Below are positions 57,261 through 64,000 of a stretch of DNA of 64,000 nt, piece by piece. The stretch covers positions 6,510,001 through 6,574,000 of the forward strand of contig CM033113.1 of the NCBI GenBank assembly GCA_019321725.1, written 5' to 3'. Numbering within the stretch: position 1 is the stretch's first letter; every line of letters starts with the position of its first letter. Origin of the DNA: Paulownia fortunei. Its lineage: Eukaryota; Streptophyta; Magnoliopsida; Lamiales; Paulowniaceae. The notes below the pieces were generated by a model. That model saw only the letters and a list, made by a program, of their open reading frames with translations. It searched no databases and was not told the origin of the DNA. Position numbers and translations under genes: made by a program.

Positions 57261-58681
57261 GTAGGTGTTTGTTTTCTTCATCTTTGTTTCTTTACTTGAA
57301 TCTTCCATGATTTTCTTTGCTAAAATATTTCTATGCTATGTACAAAAGTTTCCTTTTTATTCGGGTTTTCTGATAGCGTGTCTCGATTAAATTTATTTTT
57401 GGTGGGCGGGTGGGGGTTTACTCTTGATTGTGCATTTTCTTTCTTATTTGAGTTGACTCATGATCAGCCAGCTAAATTGGAATTTAACTCTCAGTTTTGC
57501 GGCTATTTTTTCTTAATGTTAAAAAAAAATTGTTTGAATATGAGGATTACTTCTAATATTCAGGCACTGTCGTTCACTTTATGTTTTTGTTGGTTTTCAT
57601 TTTTAGGCTTTTCTGTTCTCGATTTTTTACTGTGTTCTGTGGTTTTGGGTGGGGTTCTTTTTTTAATTTTAATTTTATTTTTTAAACTTTTGCCGTGTGT
57701 TTTTGTCGAGCTTGGGAATTGGGAACAAATTTTCACATGGACGAAATTTGAATATTTAGTAACTTCTGAATGTCTTGATTTTCTCATTCCTGTTCCCGTT
57801 GCAGGGATGTGTGAAGCACAAAAAGCTCTTTCAGAGTCCTACGAGGGGTTGGCTGTGTCATTTGTTTTTTGTATTGTTTTATTATTTAGGATTTTTCTTT
57901 TTGTGTAGTGACCCAATAAGACTATTCAGATTTGCAATTTGCTTTCTGGGATTTGTGTTTTACATTGAAAATTATATATAGCCTGCAGGGCACGTTTTTT
58001 TTTTTTAAAAGAACTATATGCAGGCCATGCCACATATTTTAGAGCCTAAGGCCCTTTTTTTTCTTGTTTTTCCGAAACATATGGTTAGCGATAATGTCAG
58101 AATGGCCTTGGATCTTTGCAAAGTGAATCCGTTCAAGAGGAAAAAAATTCAACATGCACATAGGGAAACTTGCAGTATGTGGGAGTTTTTTTCCTTCAAC
58201 TTCACCCATTCACTATTCTGGTAGCATGGAATTTTGAAGAAGAATTACTATTAGAATTTCTGAAGTGGTTTCTACTTTTTAATGCAATGGGATCCCTGCA
58301 CTATGTTTGTACTTGTGGATTTTACTTTTATCTTGTTTGCTAGATTAATAGTGTGTACCTGGAAATGTAAATCCAAGTAATTGATTTTTCCTTTATTTAG
58401 TGCTAGATGTAGTTAACTCAGAGACTTTTCCGGTGCTATGCATCATGTATATATTTGTTAATTGCCTGTTTATTGTTATAGTTTTTGTAGTTTTTTCTGA
58501 ATAACATAGTTTCCTGGATAATGATTTTCCCAACTGCTGGCTTTTCGGTACCTTGGATGATTATTGGTTCTTTTTAGACTGATAAGCAGAACTCTTACGT
58601 GAGTTATGATTTATTTTCTATTGCAGTGTTGGATTGAGAATATAGCCGTAACAAGGGTAGATCATAGCATTATCAACCGTC

Positions 58682-59470
58682 ATGGATCATTCAGGCCAGA
58701 GGCAGCAATTGACACACCAGAACCAGCAACAACAGCAACCAGGGGTGGGAGTTGTAGCAGGCAGTGGACCGATGGCTTATGCTACTCCCCCTTATCAAAC
58801 AGCACCGATCGTGGCTACTGGCACTCCAGCTGGGACAGTTTCTTCTCCAACTAGTTTTGCCCCTCAACAACAGCTTGCCTACCATCAAGCCCAGCATTTT
58901 CATAGTCAACAGCAACAACAACAACTTCAAGCTTTCTGGGCGAATCAAATGCAAGAAATTGATCAAACTATTGATTTCAAGAACCACAGTCTCCCGCTTG
59001 CTCGAATAAAAAAGATAATGAAAGCTGATGAGGATGTTAGGATGATTTCTGCTGAAGCTCCTGTTATATTCGCCAAGGCATGTGAGATGTTCATCTTGGA
59101 ACTGACTCTGCGATCTTGGATCCATACAGAAGAAAACAAAAGGCGGACTCTTCAGAAGAATGATATTGCTGCTGCCATTTCAAGAACTGATGTATTCGAC
59201 TTTTTAGTTGATATTATTCCTAGAGATGAATTAAAAGAAGAGGGTCTTGGCATCACTAAGGCTGCAATTCCATTAGTTGGATCTGCAGCAGATGCTCTTC
59301 CCTATTTCTATGTGCCTCCACAACCTCCAGTGGGAGCAACTGGAATGATAATGGGAAAGCCTGTTGATCAGGCTGCTCTCTATGCCGGTCAACAGCATCG
59401 ACCTCCTGTTCCTTTCATGCCATGGCCGCAGTCTCATATTCAGCATCCATCACAGCAGCGACCACCCTAG
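58682..59470 (+). CDS. NF-YC: NF-YC (HAP5) subunit of the CCAAT-binding factor
   Basis: Single-exon CDS of 262 residues. The N-terminal 95 residues are Gln-rich with a Q run near 75-82. Residues ~103-180 form the histone-fold domain, essentially the plant consensus: [74 protein letters not shown] pairs with NF-YB in the cytoplasm or nucleus; the dimer binds NF-YA for CCAAT promoters, or CONSTANS-type proteins in flowering. The C-terminus is Pro/Gln-rich. The stop TAG is followed in frame by CAG CAA CCA AGT GAC TGA, suggesting a CAG-to-TAG change that removed five residues. It belongs to the NF-YC1/3/4/9 group; I cannot give the exact orthologue. Confidence 0.93.
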   Translation: MDHSGQRQQLTHQNQQQQQPGVGVVAGSGPMAYATPPYQTAPIVATGTPAGTVSSPTSFAPQQQLAYHQAQHFHSQQQQQQLQAFWANQMQEIDQTIDFKNHSLPLARIKKIMKADEDVRMISAEAPVIFAKACEMFILELTLRSWIHTEENKRRTLQKNDIAAAISRTDVFDFLVDIIPRDELKEEGLGITKAAIPLVGSAADALPYFYVPPQPPVGATGMIMGKPVDQAALYAGQQHRPPVPFMPWPQSHIQHPSQQRPP

Positions 59471-60542
59471 CAGCAACCAAGTGACTGATAATTGGAAGGG
59501 AAATGTTGCATTTTGATGGATCTCTTTTGAGGACAAATAGGAAATTATTGTGTAGAGTTGTAGTATTTCTTCTAGTTGCTGTGGTGTAGGAAACCCCGAA
59601 CCGATGGTAGTGAGTTGAATTTAAGGTATTGTATCATGTAAGTCAAAATGGCCTTCCTAGACATTCACATTGCTGGTGGGAATGACCAAACAAAGGGGAG
59701 TCTATTTACAAAATGACATCTTTATGTAAAAATGATCAACAGGAAAATAAAATCGGAAATGGAAAATAATCCGTCTGCCATTCACAAAACCAGGTGGACG
59801 AGCAGGTTCACATCATTGACTTGTCATGTACCCCTGAGACTTGCTTCTTTTAGCTGCTTAATGTGTACTTTCCAATCGTAATCCCCTTTTCTTTAAGAGA
59901 GAGAAAATATCTTCCTTTCTGTATTTCAAAGAGTTATTATTGCTGTAACAAAACTTAGACTGTAACTTTGCATATTTGCACCATCAGTAGTCGGTCAAGA
60001 ATGTAGGGGAACGCGTTTTGATTGGATGTATTTGAAACTTTTACTGTTGTTATGGGTCTTCTGAACATGGAACACGACAATTGCTTCAGCCTCTGTTCAA
60101 AAGAAATCTTTGGCTGAGACTTCCAATTTCAGCTTACAATGAGATCGCCCCGGTGAATAGGGTGCAGATCTGCAGATATTGCAGCAGCCATGAACAGAGT
60201 GAAATGGAAAAAATGCAAAAACACTCTCTCATTCCACGGTAAAATGGAAATACTTGGAAAATGGCTCTTAGGCAGGTTTAGAATCCCAGTCGTCTATTTG
60301 ACATTTGTGAATGTGTTGGTTACAACCAATCATAAAAGATTTGGCTAAAACTTTCCTATGTCCTATAATACAAATGGAAATTTTACAACCTAGGACATCG
60401 GACCACAAGGGGTATAGAGCTTTCTTCTTTTTTGAAAAAGGGAAGAATATCAAGTTAAAAGTGTCAGCAAAAGGCCAGAGTCTCAAAAGTGTAGCTATAG
60501 CGCACACAAACAAGAGACAAGGGTCAGGTTGCAGACCAGACT
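59471..60542. other. Convergent 3' flanks of NF-YC and RH36
   Basis: Non-coding, with the 3' UTRs of the two convergent genes. No other gene recognised. Confidence 0.6.
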
Positions 60543-63337
60543 TCAGTCTTCAGATTCTTTAATAGGTTTTCCTGTCTTTCGTTTCTTGCTCCTGTTCTTC
60601 AATAGGCCTTTTTCTCCTAACGTCTTTAATTTCTGAGCTTTTCTAGCCTTGGCTTTCTCCTCAAAGCCATCATCCATCATCTTCATTGTTGCTACACGCC
60701 TAGCCTTGTAGACCTGAAAATGGAGTTACCAGCATATATTGATAAGCAATATGGCATTTCTAGTTCAGATGAACAACCACCAACCAGGCACTGAACAGAA
60801 CTCGTCCAAAAACAAATTTGCCCAAGTATATCTGCTCAAGCTTAGTTCCAAAGATCAAATTTAAAAATTTGCGATGTTCATGCCTCAAAAATTAGCAAAA
60901 ACTGTAACAAAATGATATTCCAGAATGGTCTTAAGCTCTTACCCTTGTAATATTATCCCCAGTACTTCCTTTTCTTTACAATCGAACTTATCCAATTGTT
61001 TCCCGATAACAGCTTCTATTTCATGTACAAGGTCCACATCATTCTGCACAATATATCTTGAAGGGGTTAGCATGCAAGTCAAAGGAAACACGAAAAAACC
61101 TTCACACCAAAAAACAACATTAATATCAGAATAAGAAAATGAAAAATAAACAAAGCTTATAAACAAAGCCCAAGGCTTTATCTTTGATATCCTTGATTAC
61201 ATAACAGTCTCAGTAAGTGTAGCTTCCTGAATTGGTCTAACCTAATTTATATTTCAGACTAGGTCCTGGCTAAAAGTACATCATAACTGACCAGAAAATT
61301 TTTATGGCAGCCAACTGAAGGACCAGACCCACAGAAAGATATTTGCATAGCAAGTTCAATGCACTGTCAAAAAAGTAGACAAAGCATGAAGATTTTTCTT
61401 TCAATTTTAATTACAATTTGGAAACTCTCTGGCAGCACACTGGAAATTAAACAAATTTCTAGGAAGCAAAAGCCTAAAGCACATTAACTACTTGGGTGGT
61501 GGTGTTAGTTAGTATAGAAGAATGTATAGGTAATCACATTGACAAACAAATAAATCTCCAAGAATCAGCCTATATTGGAAATAGACAATGTATGTCAATG
61601 TATTGGTTCAAAACAACAGATAACAATCAAAGATTAGATCTAAAATTTCCCACCAATATACCCCAAACAACAGTTAATATCATGGAATATTATCGACCAT
61701 TAAAATGGAAGCAAAAGTCAAAATAAAAAATAAGAATCTATAAATTGTGAACAATATTATTGTTATCCATTATATCCCTGAGACAACTTTATCACTGGCC
61801 TCACTGTTACGCCAATAGTTTCCAATACCACCAACCATGATTAGCAGTCTGCTAGAATCCCATGAAAAATATTGGAAGCAGTTTACATTGTACCTGGGTG
61901 ACAAAGCTAACAGCAAGGCCTTCTCTTCCTGCTCTTGCAGTACGCCCAACACGATGAACATAATCCTCTGGATACCTATAATGAATAGGAGTTTCATTTC
62001 TGTTAAAAGAGTATGTTACAAGAATCAATGTCATTAACAGTCTCAAAGAAGTCATTACCTAGGAATGTCATAGTTTATAACCAAATCTACTGTTGGTATA
62101 TCTAAACCACGGTTAGCAACGTCAGTCGCTAATAACACAGGAACCTGTCCAGATTTGAATTTATGTAATGCAGAAAGCCTCAAAGACTGGGATTTGAAAG
62201 AGTGCAATGCTGCAACTTCCAGTTCAAAATGTTCCAGTAACAAACTAAGAAGCTCACAACTCCTGCTCACCCAAAGAAAACATTGAATCAGGATCAAGAG
62301 GCCATCTCTTATTCGCAATCAAGAGGTTTTGAAGAAGCAGATCAATCTCCAATATGCAAGAAACCTTGATCTCATCATATTTTAACATGTAACTAACCTA
62401 TTTAATGTGAGTTGATTGCTAACTTAAGCTTTCAAGATGACTGATGGTCCAGGCTTCACTAACAACACCTAAATACTGCAGTGCATCTTTCTTGTTCTTT
62501 ACTTGTTCTATGAACCCAATGCTTTCGTAGGAAAACAGAAGAGAAAACAAAGATGATTTTATGTGCTCAGTATAAAGCTAAGCTTTTTACACATTGTGCG
62601 CATGATAAGAAAAGACATAATAAAGACCTGAGGACATTCTTACAACGCTTTAAAATCACTTCTACTTTCTGTAAACATTCCAATTTGATTCTCAATGAAA
62701 TATACTATACCGATACAATATTACCACCGAAAACTTAGAGCTTTATCCATATATTAAACTGATTTTCATCTCAAACTATTGCGGACAGAACATACTTCCC
62801 ATCAAATCCTGTCTCAAGGACACATAATAACAGCTTGCACTAAGACAACTTTCATTAGCCATGTCAAAAATAATGCAACCCATCAGAGAATGCATTTTCT
62901 ACCTTGTTAATACCATATTAACAACATCATCAGTAAAATTGTATTCGTGTCTACTGAAACACAATAAAATGAGAGATAATTAAGAAACTATGAGATTATA
63001 TAAAAAAATTGTACCTGCAGGTGGAAACAAAAATTATGGCAGATCGAACACCCATTTCTTCCATTTTGTTTAATATGTGCAGTAGATACACATCCTTCAC
63101 ATGCTTGGGGATAAAAACATACTGCTGTCTCAGAGATTCTACCGTTTTAAAACCTTCATAGGCGGCATAGAAATATGCCTTATTTGCCGAAAGTTCAAGT
63201 AATGTTTGTAAATTACTCGTCATGGTTGCAGAAAATAGTAAAGTTTGCCGATTCTTTGGTAAGCACTGGAAAATAACTCTTAATTCTGCTTCAAAGTTAA
63301 CACCCAAGACTCTGTCTGCTTCATCCAAGACTAGAAA
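60543..63337 (-). CDS. RH36: DEAD-box RNA helicase RH36 (DDX49/Dbp8 type), 3' part
   Basis: Five exons are inside the window: 63337-63015, 62262-62059, 61975-61894, 61043-60943 and 60713-60543. The N-terminal half (Q motif, motif I GSGKT, PTRELA) lies beyond the right edge. Visible motifs are [11 protein letters not shown] (II), LLFSATM (III), IIFVSTCR (IV), [12 protein letters not shown] (V) and [11 protein letters not shown] (VI), then a Lys/Arg-rich tail ([14 protein letters not shown]). Arabidopsis RH36 (SWA3) and yeast Dbp8 act in nucleolar 18S rRNA processing. Exon 61043-60943 has 101 bases where 102 would keep the phase. The frame changes at the GGGG near 60957-60960: one frame reads EVLGIILQG then stop, the other DNITR joined to [10 protein letters not shown]. 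So it has a frameshift or a missing G. Confidence 0.9.
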
Positions 63338-64000
63338 CTGCAAAAAGATTCTTCGTCAGGCTTAAAATTTAAGGGCATTTATGCATATTGGCATGCAACA
63401 AAACTACTTTCAAAGTAATTGACCATCTCACTGGAAACATGTCTTAATTCTCAACAAAAAGAAAAAAAAAAGGCGCAGCTAATCATGTAACAGAACCTGC
63501 AGTTAAGAAAGTCTCATAAATCGCAACATCATAATAGCAAGTAGGCTTTTAGAAGTGGAAGCAATGAAGCACATTGACTCATAGTATATACTGGTAAAGT
63601 ATATCTGGTTGATGATTGATGCAAAACCAGAGATATAAATAATAAGACCCAAATTGTTTAAAAGCTGACATACACTAACATGGTCCTTGTTGGCATTTTT
63701 GGCCACGACAATTGGCCTCAGAATCATCCATCCAAAATGGTCTTGTCCTCAGCTCTAAATTGCCACTTCAATCAACAAAATACAAAATAATTTGCACAAA
63801 ATACTTCAAATGCTTATTTTAGCAAAGTTCACTCATGAAGATTTCATTCAGAAGTGCAGTAAACAGTGACAAACCTAATAAAATGTATCATCCTATGGGA
63901 AACAAAATTCAAATGGAAGCTTACAATTGCCACTAGAGAAACTGATCAATTTTCATTCCTAAACAAATCCAAGGCCAAAGCTAGCTTCCTAATAGTGCAA
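63338..64000 (-). other. Intron of RH36 at the right edge
   Basis: The exon with the TPGR-type motif expected next was not found here, so the upstream intron is longer than 660 bp. The open frame at 63503-63727 does not resemble the helicase. Confidence 0.5.

Noticed and set aside
57333..57908. 191-codon open frame on the plus strand
   Set aside because: Composition is Phe/Leu-rich and T-rich as in intron DNA; it lies in the NF-YC leader intron and shows no domain.
63503..63727. Minus-strand frame as a further RH36 exon
   Set aside because: It does not match the segment expected before FLVLDEAD and has no good splice sites in phase.

Overview
The window is nuclear DNA from a flowering plant, almost certainly a eudicot. 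The genes have many short GT-AG introns with T-rich 3' ends, the intergenic DNA is very AT-rich, microsatellites (GA, CT, TA) are frequent, and all recognisable proteins are plant types: a Mn-CDF metal transporter, gamma-thionin defensins, plastid GAPCp, a Raf-like B-group kinase, NF-YC and RH36. The sequence does not identify the species. All exon coordinates below were worked out by hand from splice sites, reading phase and protein similarity.

Layout. 0.8-1.7 kb (-): two-exon DUF2358 protein. 3.5-3.9 kb: promoter-like motifs without a recognised gene. 4.9-9.3 kb (-): six-exon Mn-type CDF transporter (MTP10-like). 9.3-15.1 kb: AT-rich, no gene seen. 15.1-26.9 kb (-): tandem defensin cluster holding a defensin with a long proline-rich tail, three canonical defensins, one divergent defensin-like gene and two decayed copies. 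All are on one strand, and all the intact ones share an intron at the same place and phase. 28.6-33.0 kb (-): 14-exon plastidic GAPDH (GAPCp). 37-44.6 kb (+): lysozyme-like protein with two SLT-type modules, the second lacking the catalytic Glu. 46.9-53.6 kb (+): PB1-domain Raf-like MAPKKK with a one-base frameshift between PB1 and kinase domains. 54.3-55.8 kb (-): GRAS-domain pseudogene. 57.1-59.5 kb (+): NF-YC gene with an intronless CDS. 60.5 kb to the right edge (-): 3' part of the DEAD-box helicase RH36, also with a one-base frameshift.

Mobile DNA consists of small non-autonomous elements: a 182-bp hAT-like element with a perfect 8-bp target duplication, and two ~386-bp elements with inverted ends. 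No autonomous transposon, CRISPR array, rRNA or tRNA was recognised.

The housekeeping genes form no pathway together; only the defensins are a functional cluster, and it shows birth-and-death evolution. Three coding regions each appear to lack a single C/G base inside a C/G run, which points to consensus errors as much as to real mutations and should be settled with reads before any of these genes is called broken.
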